Shown one piece after another: positions 1 to 7,865 of a DNA stretch of 64,000 bases; the first letter of the stretch is position 1; each line of letters begins with the position of its first letter. The notes beneath the pieces are model-generated. The model searched no databases. It had not been told where the DNA came from and saw only the letters and a list, made by a program, of their open reading frames with translations. A program made the position numbers and the translations under genes. The stretch comes from Desulfosudis oleivorans (GTDB lineage: Bacteria > Desulfobacterota > Desulfobacteria > Desulfobacterales > SURF-7), in the NCBI GenBank assembly GCA_020723305.1, contig DYJC01000001.1:248001-312000 (forward strand), read 5' to 3'.

Positions 1-1241
1 TAGGCGTTCTCCACTTCGACAATCGCCCCGTCAACAAGAACACCGATTGATATCGCTATGCCGGCAAGGGACATGATGTTTACATTAATATTCAGAAAAT
101 ACATCGGAATAAATGCGATCAGTACTGAAATCGGGATGGTGATAATAGGAACAATGGCCGAAGGAATGTGCCAGAGAAAAAAAAGAATAATCAGCGACAC
201 GACAACCATTTCTTCTGTGAGCTTGTCCTTTAAGGTCTCTAGCGCTCTGTGTATCAGATCGGATCGGTCATATGTCACAATGATTTCAACTCCATTTGGA
301 AGGGAAGGCTTAATATCCTCTATCTTCTGCTTGACCCTGTTAATGACATTCAGGGCGTTTTCCCCGTGCCTCATGACAACAATGCCGCCTACCGTATCGC
401 CAAGACCGTCAAGATCTGAAACTCCTCTTCGTATTTCAGGCCCCAGCTCAACTCTTCCAACATCCGAAAGCAGAACCGGAACACCGCCGGCGCCGGTTTT
501 CAATACGATCTTTTCAAAATCGGCCGTGGAACCGGCATATCCATGCCCACGCACCATATATTCAGCACCGCTCCACTCCAGAAGTCTCCCGCCGACTTCA
601 TTATTTGATTCCCGGACTGCTTCCGCGACTTCATTTAGTGAAAGGCCGAAAGCAGCAAGACGGTTCGGATCTACCGTCACCTGGTACTGCTTCACAAAGC
701 CCCCGATTGAGGCGACCTCGGCAACACCCTGAACCGACTGCATCGCATAACGCAGCGTCCAGTCCTGGAAAGAACGGAGTTTGTCAACGGAATGGGTTCC
801 GGAACGGTCGACAAGGGCATACTGGAACACCCACCCGACTCCCGTGGCATCCGGCCCAAGCTCTGTCTGAACTCCCTGGGGAAGACGTGACTGAATTTTG
901 GAAAGATATTCAAGAACTCTTGAACGCGCCCAGTATATATCCGTTCCGTCCTGGAATATCACGTAGACGTATGAAAATCCAAAATCGGAGAAACCCCGTA
1001 TGGCTTTCACCTTGGGAGCGCCAAGGAGAGCGGTTATGATGGGATAGGTCAACTGGTCTTCAATGATATCCGGAGACCGATCCCATTTTGAGTATATGAT
1101 GACCTGTGTATCGGAAAGATCCGGAAGCGCGTCAAGACGTATTATTTTCAAGGTATATACAGATGCCGCCATGAGCACCAGTATCCCCAAAATAACAAGA
1201 ATCCGGTTTTTTGCGGAAAATTCGATTATTTTATGTATCAT
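1..1241 (-). CDS. cusA: CusA/CzcA-family heavy-metal RND efflux pump (partial, C-terminus outside window)
   Basis: About 413 N-terminal residues of an inner-membrane RND proton/metal antiporter, the pump of a tripartite CusCBA-type system that exports monovalent metal ions (Cu/Ag) or divalent cations across the envelope. The minus-strand translation starts MIHKIIEFSAKNRILVILG (first TM helix). It continues with the periplasmic porter-domain features of the HME family (RLDALPDLSDTQVIIY, ELGPDATGVGWVFQYALV) and reaches TM helices 2-4, including VDGAIVEVENA, the conserved charged TM4 segment of metal RND pumps. The ATG at 1241 overlaps the TGA of the upstream cusB gene (ATGA), so the two are translationally coupled. 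The gene leaves the window at position 1, so completeness cannot be judged. Metal specificity is inferred from the HMBD motifs in the neighbouring CusB and the DUF3347 protein. Confidence 0.93.
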   Translation of the reverse strand, partial: MIHKIIEFSAKNRILVILGILVLMAASVYTLKIIRLDALPDLSDTQVIIYSKWDRSPDIIEDQLTYPIITALLGAPKVKAIRGFSDFGFSYVYVIFQDGTDIYWARSRVLEYLSKIQSRLPQGVQTELGPDATGVGWVFQYALVDRSGTHSVDKLRSFQDWTLRYAMQSVQGVAEVASIGGFVKQYQVTVDPNRLAAFGLSLNEVAEAVRESNNEVGGRLLEWSGAEYMVRGHGYAGSTADFEKIVLKTGAGGVPVLLSDVGRVELGPEIRRGVSDLDGLGDTVGGIVVMRHGENALNVINRVKQKIEDIKPSLPNGVEIIVTYDRSDLIHRALETLKDKLTEEMVVVSLIILFFLWHIPSAIVPIITIPISVLIAFIPMYFLNINVNIMSLAGIAISIGVLVDGAIVEVENA

Positions 1242-2698
1242 CTGTTTTCTCCGGTCCCCGCCGCCTGCTGGATCGCGGCTCGCAGGCGTGATTCGGAATC
1301 CAGAAGAAAATTGGCCCGGACAACAACCTTTTCATCTGCATTAACCCCGGATAAGATCTGGGTCAGACCTGCACTGCGATATCCGGTTTTTACTTCCCGG
1401 GGTTCGAAACGATCTTCACTGATTTTCACAAAAACAATCTGGCGAATACCCGTATTCATAATGGATGAATCAGGAACAACTACCGAATCCAAAGTCTCGA
1501 TCTTCATCGAAACATTCACATACATTTCCGGTTTTAAAGAAAAATCGTTATTTTGAAACTCGAATCTTGCTCTCAATGTTCGGCTCTGCGGATCAAGATA
1601 AGGATATATATAGGAGATCTGTCCGGCCTTTTGCGCTTTTGGATCATATGGAAATGTAAATACAGCCTTTTGTCCCAGCCGGATCAGGGGAGCTTCAAAC
1701 TCGTAAAAATCAGCCTCGATCCATATTCTTGAAAGATCTGTAATGGTAAAAAGCTCCATTCCCGGTTCCACCTGCTGGCCTTCATAAACCCCTTTTGCCG
1801 TTACAAAACCGGAAACAGGCGCAAGCAGGGTAACGGTGCGTTTCGGCATGTTGGTACGCTCGATTTCCTGGATCAGGCTTTCCGGAACATCAAAGAGTTC
1901 AAGCCTTCTTCTTGCGGCCTTTAGCAGATCTTCACCTCCCTTCCGGACTTCAGGAATGGACGAGTTTGCAAAACGCATGGCATTTTCCTTTGCGCGCAGA
2001 AATTCCTCCTGGCTTCCGAGAAGCTGTGGTGAATAGATCGTTAAAAGCGCCTGACCTGCTTTGACAAGCTGGCCGGTCGTATTCACATACAGCTTTTCGA
2101 TCCATCCTGAATTTTTTGTATGCACATGGCGGACTAGGGTTTCATCCGGCTTGACAAGACCGACAGCCCGGATGTCTCCTTCCAGTTTCCGCTTTACGGC
2201 TTTTTCGGTTTGAATACCGGCAAGACGGATTCCTTTTTCATCTATGGTAACGGTTGCAAGTCCTTTTACGCCCTTGTCAGGCGATGAAACCTCATCGGAA
2301 TAGACAGGCACATAATCCATGCCCATCCCATCCTTTGCGGGGACAGGCGAGCTGATTGAAGGATCCATGGGATTACGGTAAAAAAGAATTTTCCGATTTC
2401 CGCTCGCAGACGGTTCAATCTTCTTTTTTTCAGGCTCAGCGGCTTGTTCCGTTGAAGGAGAAGTCACTGTGCTCTTTTCTGATGATTCAGACCTGTTTTT
2501 TTCAATCGGCACAAGATCCATTCCGCAGATCGGACAGGTTCCGGGTTTCTCCGAAATATAGGTGGGATGCATCGGACACTGATATTGAACCGCGTGCTCA
2601 TGTTTGTCTTTATCGGCGCAGGCAGATAGAAAGGCAGCCAGAAACAATACAGTTACGACAATAACGGTAAATCTATATCCATGAACGGATATCCGCAT
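1238..2698 (-). CDS. cusB: CusB-type periplasmic adaptor lipoprotein of metal RND efflux system
   Basis: 486-residue membrane-fusion protein linking the CusA pump to the outer-membrane factor. An N-terminal signal ends in a lipobox (LSAC, Cys about residue 27). A heavy-metal-binding domain follows at about residues 38-66 (YQCPMHPTYISEKPGTCPIC, then GMDLVPIE). A second, degenerate copy lies at about 102-133 (FYRNPMDPSI, GMGMDYVPVY). The remainder shows the HlyD lipoyl/barrel-sandwich and helical-hairpin pattern (PVSGFVTAKGVYEGQQVEPG). Two HMBD-like modules suggest direct Cu/Ag capture from the periplasm. The start has a clear Shine-Dalgarno sequence (AAGGAG, 8 nt upstream). It overlaps cusA by 4 nt and lies about 50 nt downstream of the outer-membrane factor gene in the same operon. 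Confidence 0.93.
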   Translation of the reverse strand: MRISVHGYRFTVIVVTVLFLAAFLSACADKDKHEHAVQYQCPMHPTYISEKPGTCPICGMDLVPIEKNRSESSEKSTVTSPSTEQAAEPEKKKIEPSASGNRKILFYRNPMDPSISSPVPAKDGMGMDYVPVYSDEVSSPDKGVKGLATVTIDEKGIRLAGIQTEKAVKRKLEGDIRAVGLVKPDETLVRHVHTKNSGWIEKLYVNTTGQLVKAGQALLTIYSPQLLGSQEEFLRAKENAMRFANSSIPEVRKGGEDLLKAARRRLELFDVPESLIQEIERTNMPKRTVTLLAPVSGFVTAKGVYEGQQVEPGMELFTITDLSRIWIEADFYEFEAPLIRLGQKAVFTFPYDPKAQKAGQISYIYPYLDPQSRTLRARFEFQNNDFSLKPEMYVNVSMKIETLDSVVVPDSSIMNTGIRQIVFVKISEDRFEPREVKTGYRSAGLTQILSGVNADEKVVVRANFLLDSESRLRAAIQQAAGTGENR

Positions 2699-2748
2699 GG
2701 CTTTTCTCCTTTCTTTTTATAAAGAAACCTTTACTCATTCCTTCAGCG

Positions 2749-4074
2749 TCAGTCAGCACTCTCATTCAATGGAAAAGGGGCTGTATAGGCATCGATAACG
2801 GCCCATGATATGAACCTGTCCGACTCCCGTCGCGCAAGCTGGGCAAGTGCATCAAGCCAGAGATTATAATCTTCTATGACAACCGAAAAATCCGCCCGGC
2901 CGGCAATATATGATGCCCGTGCCGAATTCAGAGCCGCGCTTGTCTGAGGAATAATGGCATCCCTGTACTGCCGGATCTGTTCCTGATCACGGTGCCATCT
3001 TGCAAACAAACCTGAGATTTCCGAGCTGATGGCTATTTCAGTTTCTGAAAGGCTTTTTCTGGCCTCTGCCAGTTTATGCCCTGCCGCACGCTTAAGAGGC
3101 TTCTGTTTGCTGTTTTGCCATACCGGGAGCGTCATGCCAAAAGAAACAACCGCCATCGGGTCATATTCACTGTCAAAAGCCATCCCGGCTCCTGCAAAAA
3201 AATCAGGCCAAAAATCGAGATCAGCAGACTCCAGCCTGTACTCAGCTGATTTCACAGCGGCTTTTTTTACGTATACCTCAGGGGAATTGGCCAGGGCAAG
3301 CGCTTCCAGGCTTTTGAGGTCTTCATGTTTTATGGAAACCGAAGGCAGATCCTGAACTTTCCCCACCGGCAAACTTCCGTGACGACCAAGCAATCTGTTT
3401 AGCCCGGCAGCCATGGCCGCCCTTTCAGCAGCGATGTCATTCATCCGCTCCGTAAGTCGTGATAACTCGATCTGGGCTTTTAGCTGCGACTCCTGTTCCC
3501 CCTCTCCTGTGCTGTATCGTTTGGCTGCTGCGGCCTCCAGTGTTCTGACAAGTTCTCTTGCCGCAGCAAGAGTTGAGGTCTCGCTGTCAAAAGCATAAAG
3601 TCCGGCATAGATGGTGCGAACTTCTCTGATAATCTTCCTTTCCATATCCATAAGACCGGCATATTCCATCTCCGATTCCGCACCGGCTGTTTTTCCCAGA
3701 ACCGACCGCTTCCCTGGAAAAGGAAATCCCTGCTTTACCAGAATTTCACCCCTTGCGAATTCCGGAGATGAAATGGATTGGATATTTTCCTCAAGAGAGA
3801 ATTCAAGTTCAGGATCCGGAAGAGTAGATGCTGGTTCAATAAGTTCTCTTGATGCGGCGACCCTTGAACGAAAAGCAAGGACAGCAGGAGACTTCTCAAG
3901 CGCTTCGGCGATCAGATCATCCACAGCCGGCGCAACCATACTCTCTTCGGTTTCAACAGAATCGGGCAGTACCACCGTATCTTCCCATTGTTCGGCAGCA
4001 TCTCCGTTTCCATGAAAAATCCGGATAAGCAGTATCAGCAACACGACGAATCTTAAAATGATTTTCGCTCTCAA
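2749..4074 (-). CDS. TolC/CusC-like outer membrane factor of the metal efflux operon
   Basis: 441-residue outer-membrane efflux protein (OEP family). A hydrophobic signal peptide (ILRFVVLLILLIRIF) is followed by two repeated alpha-helical/beta segments typical of TolC trimers. Recognisable stretches are ASTLPDPELEFSLEEN and the second-repeat ESADLDFWPDFFAGAGMAF. It forms the exit duct for the CusAB pump. Translation begins at a TTG (4074-4072) preceded by a good GGAGG ribosome site, so ATG-only gene callers would shorten it. It lies 60 nt downstream of the DUF3347 gene and about 50 nt upstream of cusB. The family is clear from length and repeats; naming it CusC rather than a generic OMF rests only on the operon. 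Confidence 0.88.
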   Translation of the reverse strand: MRAKIILRFVVLLILLIRIFHGNGDAAEQWEDTVVLPDSVETEESMVAPAVDDLIAEALEKSPAVLAFRSRVAASRELIEPASTLPDPELEFSLEENIQSISSPEFARGEILVKQGFPFPGKRSVLGKTAGAESEMEYAGLMDMERKIIREVRTIYAGLYAFDSETSTLAAARELVRTLEAAAAKRYSTGEGEQESQLKAQIELSRLTERMNDIAAERAAMAAGLNRLLGRHGSLPVGKVQDLPSVSIKHEDLKSLEALALANSPEVYVKKAAVKSAEYRLESADLDFWPDFFAGAGMAFDSEYDPMAVVSFGMTLPVWQNSKQKPLKRAAGHKLAEARKSLSETEIAISSEISGLFARWHRDQEQIRQYRDAIIPQTSAALNSARASYIAGRADFSVVIEDYNLWLDALAQLARRESDRFISWAVIDAYTAPFPLNESAD

Positions 4075-4134
4075 AAAAATCCTCCCTTCCGGACTGTGTT
4101 TCTTCCCGAACCTGACGGCCTGGAAAAAATAGAA

Positions 4135-4653
4135 TTACTTTTTGGTACCTGCACTAGGAATGATCTGTCCGCATGAGAGCATTTTTGAGCCATAATACGG
4201 ATTACGTATTTTTGACCCCTTCTGAAGCCATGATCCCGGATTCATAGAGCAATATACCACATTTATTCCAGAAGGCTTTGACATTGAAGCCCACATGACC
4301 ATTGGTTTTGATAAATCCACAAGTGCGGTTCTCATGGATACAATCTCTTTGGCCAAAGCCATTTTCTTGGCTCCCTCTGAAATGTTCTTTGGTATGCTGT
4401 TGTAATGAGAAGCATGCTCTCCGGTAACAAAGGCGGCGGAAAGATTTCCGGAAAGGCTTTCAATTTTTTTGGCGGAATCGGCAACTCCATCTGTTTTATC
4501 TGAAGCAAGATTGTCCGTAATTTTAAGATATTCTTCAAGAATCGGCTGTATCTTATCGTCGAACTTTTCACTCCCGGCAAAAACAGAATTTCCAATGGAT
4601 GAAAGAATCAGAAACACAAAACCGGTTATAAAGTTAAGATAATATTTTTTCAT
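4135..4653 (-). CDS. DUF3347-domain exported protein heading the metal efflux operon
   Basis: 172-residue exported protein. The signal peptide (about residues 1-26, FITGFVFLILSSIGNSVFAG) is followed by a DUF3347-type helical domain (IQPILEEYLKITDNLASD) and the C-terminal signature VVYCSMNPGSWLQKGSKI plus NPYYGSKMLSCG. DUF3347 domains are usually found fused to CusB-like adaptors or as stand-alone proteins in copper operons; the conserved Cys/Met pairs (CSM and KMLSCG) fit a periplasmic Cu(I)/Ag(I) carrier. As first gene of the operon behind a good promoter it would be made before the pump. The metallochaperone role is inference. The start is supported by an AGAGG ribosome site about 8 nt upstream. 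Confidence 0.82.
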   Translation of the reverse strand: MKKYYLNFITGFVFLILSSIGNSVFAGSEKFDDKIQPILEEYLKITDNLASDKTDGVADSAKKIESLSGNLSAAFVTGEHASHYNSIPKNISEGAKKMALAKEIVSMRTALVDLSKPMVMWASMSKPSGINVVYCSMNPGSWLQKGSKIRNPYYGSKMLSCGQIIPSAGTKK

Positions 4654-4798
4654 TTTTCGCCTCTGTTGTATCGTTTTCTAACTGGCAATACGAGTTAGGC
4701 TGACACCTGACTCAGCAGCCTGAATGACCAATTTTTGGTGGATATCATGTGGAATCCTGAACTTAGGACTTCCCGATAGTAAGATTTATGATGTCTAT

Positions 4799-4826
4799 AT
4801 AGTACTAAAATGGATATTATTGTCAA
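4799..4826 (-). promoter_or_regulatory. Sigma70-like promoter of the metal efflux operon
   Basis: On the minus strand a perfect -35 box TTGACA (4826-4821) is separated by 16 nt from TACTAT (4804-4799). It points at the DUF3347-OMF-cusB-cusA operon and would give a leader of about 135 nt. No MerR- or CopY-type operator was recognised by eye. Confidence 0.5.
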
Positions 4827-4853
4827 CTAGGTCATAGAATGGCATTTTCGCAT

Positions 4854-4885
4854 AAAAAAAAGCCACACCCCAAAAGGGTGTGGCT
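4854..4885 (-). terminator. Rho-independent terminator after the 131-aa exported protein
   Basis: Perfect 10-bp stem AGCCACACCC / GGGTGTGGCT (4861-4870 and 4876-4885) with a 5-nt loop. On the minus strand it is followed by a run of T (4860-4854). It lies 13 nt past the stop of the minus-strand gene at 4899-5294. Confidence 0.9.
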
Positions 4886-4898
4886 TGAATAGTCGCTC

Positions 4899-5294
4899 CT
4901 AATTTCCTCTGGTAAGCTTTTTAGCGATTTCTTCCCAATTCCATATTTCCAGGTAAGTATCCCCTGTCTTTTCTTTAATCACTGAAGCGACCATGGAGAT
5001 ACCATGCAGGTCACCAGTAATGCGAACAGTTTTATTTAACAGGCTAATTTTATGCGACCTTGAAAGATTGGGTAGAAAATAATATTTTCCGCCGGGTTCA
5101 GTAAGTATAAAATCAACTTCCAACGCCACATGTGGATCTTCCGGGGTCATGGGGCAAATCTTTTTATCGAGAATACAATTTGCACCACCGATTTTACCTT
5201 CAATAGTCGTTATTTCAGCAAAAGCTGTCCCGAAAAAAATTAGCGCTATCGATATTATCAGCAAAATTGTTTTATAATACGAATTAATTTTCAT
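4899..5294 (-). CDS. Small exported protein, possible OB-fold, unknown function
   Basis: 131 residues with a clear cleavable signal peptide (TILLIISIALIFFGTAFA). The mature part begins EITTIEGKIGGANCILDKKI, has a second Cys in KICPMTPEDPH, and ends with a beta-rich region (NKTVRITGDLHGISMVASVI, TYLEIWNWEEI). The pattern IEGKIGGANC...VRITGDL resembles small periplasmic OB-fold proteins that accompany metal or heme systems, but no named family could be assigned. The two cysteines, about 8 residues apart, could bind metal or form a disulfide. An AAGGAG ribosome site precedes the ATG and a strong terminator follows, so it is a real monocistronic gene. Confidence 0.72.
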   Translation of the reverse strand: MKINSYYKTILLIISIALIFFGTAFAEITTIEGKIGGANCILDKKICPMTPEDPHVALEVDFILTEPGGKYYFLPNLSRSHKISLLNKTVRITGDLHGISMVASVIKEKTGDTYLEIWNWEEIAKKLTRGN

Positions 5295-5329
5295 TTTTCT
5301 TCTCCTTTTTTAAAAAAATTAATAATAAT

Positions 5330-5451
5330 GAGCCAATTTCAAAACTATCATAAAGCGTCACACCGGCGAAAGTCAGTGCCCAGAAGAGAGTCGAAAATAC
5401 TGGATTCTATTTTTCGCCGGAACTACAACAACAGACTTTTGAAATTGGCTC
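5330..5451 (+). mobile_element. 122-bp palindromic element, copy 1 (MITE-like)
   Basis: Begins GAGCCAATTTCAAAA and ends with its exact reverse complement. It has an internal inverted pair CACCGGCGAAA / TTTCGCCGGAA and is exactly 122 bp long. Flanked by TAAT (5326-5329) and TAAT (5452-5455), a candidate 4-bp target-site duplication. It lies between the 131-aa exported protein and the thiolase remnant. Same orientation as the copy at 48555. Confidence 0.88.
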
Positions 5452-5582
5452 TAATGATATAAGCTCGACGATTTACTATACTAACTTTTTTTAATGGGAA
5501 TAGAGTATTAACAATGAAACTGATCGATTATGAATTCTTGTATTTTATTGAAGATTTTCCTATTATAATAAACAGTAAACTA

Positions 5583-5602
5583 TTGAATGTCAATACATTC
5601 AA
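5583..5602. promoter_or_regulatory. Perfect inverted repeat, TetR-type operator candidate
   Basis: TTGAATGT-CAAT-ACATTCAA is an 8-4-8 perfect palindrome about 90 nt upstream of the thiolase-like remnant start codon. TGAATG/CATTCA half-sites are typical of TetR-family regulators of acyl-CoA metabolism, which would suit a thiolase promoter. The assignment is inference; no regulator gene is adjacent. Confidence 0.4.
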
Positions 5603-5690
5603 CAAAAATTTTTCTCATTGCCTGTTGACACGCAGTCGACCATACTTATTTCACTTTGAAAAATAACAGAATAGCGACGGAGAACCGGAC

Positions 5691-5858
5691 ATGAAAAAAC
5701 AATATATACCCGTCATCGTGGGGGTTTCCCAATGCACTCAATCAAAGGATGCGGTTACAATTTTGTTAAGATTGAAGGGTTTTAAAATAAAAAAGGGCAA
5801 CCACAAGGGATTGCCCCTGCTGATATTCAAACAGACCGTGCGATCTCTTCTGCTTCGC
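5691..5858 (+). pseudogene. Truncated N-terminus of an acetyl-CoA acetyltransferase-like gene
   Basis: An ATG at 5691 with a GGAG ribosome site 8 nt upstream opens MKKQYIPVIVGVSQCTQSKD, which matches the conserved N-terminus of SCP-x/acetyl-CoA acetyltransferase-type thiolases (PVIVGVGQ-TQ). After about 26 codons similarity stops (VTILLRLKGFKIKK). The frame then runs through the opposite-strand terminator and into the 3' end of the oxidoreductase gene before a TGA at 5856-5858. The catalytic Cys and all core domains are absent. It is therefore the 5' stub of a deleted gene, left with its own ribosome site and a possible upstream operator. Family recognition rests on about 20 residues, so certainty is moderate. 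Confidence 0.5.
5788..5816 (-). terminator. Rho-independent terminator after the flavin oxidoreductase
   Basis: Stem GGGCAA (5795-5800) / TTGCCC (5811-5816) followed on the minus strand by TTTTTTATTTT. It lies 11 nt beyond the stop of the minus-strand gene at 5827-7755. Confidence 0.75.
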
Positions 5859-7755
5859 TGATGCAGTACATCAGGTGCCGGGGATTTTTTGCATCCCCGA
5901 TAAAATGAAATGGAATATTAACCTCCTTTTTCAGTTTTCTGGCATCCCGGATCGCATCGTGCTTTTCCGATATGACCACCATGTCATAATCTTGCAGTTC
6001 AACCTCCTCATCATTTACCGTAAAAAGGACTCCGTCTGGAGAAAACGATTGGATACGGACATTTTTAAACAGCGTGACCTTTCCGGCTTTCAGTCTTTCC
6101 CGCAGATAAAACCGATCATTACTTGACATCTCTTCGGCAAAACTTTTTTTCCGGTTCAGCACAACTACCTCTTTGCCCTGCGTTGCCAGGTAATCGGCTG
6201 TGATCAGACCGGTCATTCCGCCGCCTAAGACAATAACTTTTTTACCCGGAACCGTCTTCCCTTCCATGACATCCACACAGGTCAGAAGCTCCATGCGGTT
6301 CTGGAAAAGCCCTTTGATCAATGGCATCTCCGGCATGGAGCCGGTTGCAAGTACAACCATGTCCGGTTTTACTTCCCGTATCAGTTCCAGACTGAGCTCC
6401 GCATTGAACCGGATGTCAATCTTAAGCCGTTGTATCTCATTCTGATAAAACCGCAGGATATCCCCCAGTTCATTCCGGCCAGGTGCCCTTGCCGCAAGGG
6501 ACAGCAATCCGCCGGAATCCGGTTTCTTCTCGCATACAACAACCTCATGCCCCCTTAGTTTAAAAACACGCGCAGCAGCCAGCCCCGCTGGTCCGGCACC
6601 GGTAATAAGCACGCGTTGAACCGTATCCGGCTTTTTTTCATCCTTGATTTTATATTCTCTTCCCACATCCGGATTGACAACACAGGAACCCGGCTCCTTG
6701 GCAAGAACTGCATGAATACAGCCCAGACAGCAGGCAATACAAGGTCGTATCTCCGAAAAACGGCCCTGTGCGGCTTTGTTGGGATACTGCGGATCAGCCA
6801 GCAGAGATCTTCCCAAAGATATGATATCCGCCTTACCCTGCTTCAGGATATCGTCTGCGTGGTTCGGATCTTTAATCCTGCCGACGGTAACGACCGGAAT
6901 CCCCACATGCTTTTTCACTTCAGCTGCAAGATGCACAAAACACCCCTGCCCGGTATACATGGAAGGAATGGTCAGTTCGGTTGATCCATATACACCGCCT
7001 GAAATATGAAGATAGGCTGCTCCGGCTGCTTCAAGCAGCGGTGCCAGTCGAACCGCACTCTGCAGATCCCATCCGTTTTCAATATAGTCATTCCCATTGA
7101 TCCGGATGCCGATAGGAAAATCCATCCCGGTTTTCATCTGAATATCTTCAATAATCTCAAACAGGAACCGGGTGCGGTTTTCAAAAGACCCCCCATATTC
7201 ATCGGTGCGAATATTGGAATTGGGGGCAAGAAACTGGTTGATCAGATACCCGTGGGCGCCATGGATCTCAATAAAATCAAAACCAGCATCCCTGCATCTT
7301 CTTGCCGCATCCCCGAAACAGGAAATCAGACTCTTGATTTCATAAATTTCAAGAGCCCGCACCTCCCCTTTGACAACAGCCGGTGCCGGTATGGCGGAAG
7401 GAGCGACTTTTTCCGGAAGATAGGACTGGCGGCCTCCATGCATAAGCTGAACGCCAAACCGGGTATCATACGGCTTGATCTTCTGCACCATCTTTTTCAG
7501 GGAAGGAATGCAATCATCCGTGTACATCTGCGGGAGATCCGGGAGCTCCTGACCGCCCGGATGAACGCTTCCGCCTCCCACCAGCATCATCCCAACACCG
7601 CCTTTTGCCCGTTCGACAAAATACTCGCACAACTGGTCCGTAACCAGACAATTTTCATCCACGCCAAAGTTGATGCTCATGGCAGACATCAGCAGTCTGT
7701 TTTTCACGATCATATTCCCGATCTGAACGGGATTGAAAAGATGACTTAGAAGCAT
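5827..7755 (-). CDS. FMN/FAD/4Fe-4S NADH:flavin oxidoreductase (old yellow enzyme / 2,4-dienoyl-CoA reductase family)
   Basis: 642 residues, the usual length of the FadH/trimethylamine-dehydrogenase-like family. An N-terminal OYE TIM barrel (LFNPVQIGNMIVKNRLLMSA; HGAHGYLINQFLAP with active-site His) is followed by the 4Fe-4S cluster motif CIACCLGC with the distal Cys 14 residues on (GSCVVNP). Next come FAD (VLITGAGPAGLAAARVFKLR) and NAD(P) (VIVLGGGMTGLITADYLA) Rossmann domains. Such enzymes reduce enoates or 2,4-dienoyl-CoA using NAD(P)H. The thiolase-like remnant downstream and acyl-CoA genes elsewhere in the window fit an acyl-CoA role, but the substrate cannot be read from sequence. It may be co-transcribed with the kinases upstream (110-nt gap). 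Confidence 0.9.
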   Translation of the reverse strand: MLLSHLFNPVQIGNMIVKNRLLMSAMSINFGVDENCLVTDQLCEYFVERAKGGVGMMLVGGGSVHPGGQELPDLPQMYTDDCIPSLKKMVQKIKPYDTRFGVQLMHGGRQSYLPEKVAPSAIPAPAVVKGEVRALEIYEIKSLISCFGDAARRCRDAGFDFIEIHGAHGYLINQFLAPNSNIRTDEYGGSFENRTRFLFEIIEDIQMKTGMDFPIGIRINGNDYIENGWDLQSAVRLAPLLEAAGAAYLHISGGVYGSTELTIPSMYTGQGCFVHLAAEVKKHVGIPVVTVGRIKDPNHADDILKQGKADIISLGRSLLADPQYPNKAAQGRFSEIRPCIACCLGCIHAVLAKEPGSCVVNPDVGREYKIKDEKKPDTVQRVLITGAGPAGLAAARVFKLRGHEVVVCEKKPDSGGLLSLAARAPGRNELGDILRFYQNEIQRLKIDIRFNAELSLELIREVKPDMVVLATGSMPEMPLIKGLFQNRMELLTCVDVMEGKTVPGKKVIVLGGGMTGLITADYLATQGKEVVVLNRKKSFAEEMSSNDRFYLRERLKAGKVTLFKNVRIQSFSPDGVLFTVNDEEVELQDYDMVVISEKHDAIRDARKLKKEVNIPFHFIGDAKNPRHLMYCISEAEEIARSV

Positions 7756-7865
7756 AATCGATTTTCCTTTGAAATTGATATCTATAGATTCTTTCTGTTT
7801 TCAAAACAGGGATTTTGGATCTTGTCAAGGAAAGACAGAAATGAAATTGAATTTCTGACGATTTC

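Noticed and set aside
58-1039. Plus-strand open frames over the left edge
   Set aside because: They are shadows of the minus-strand CusA gene, which reads continuously with RND motifs.
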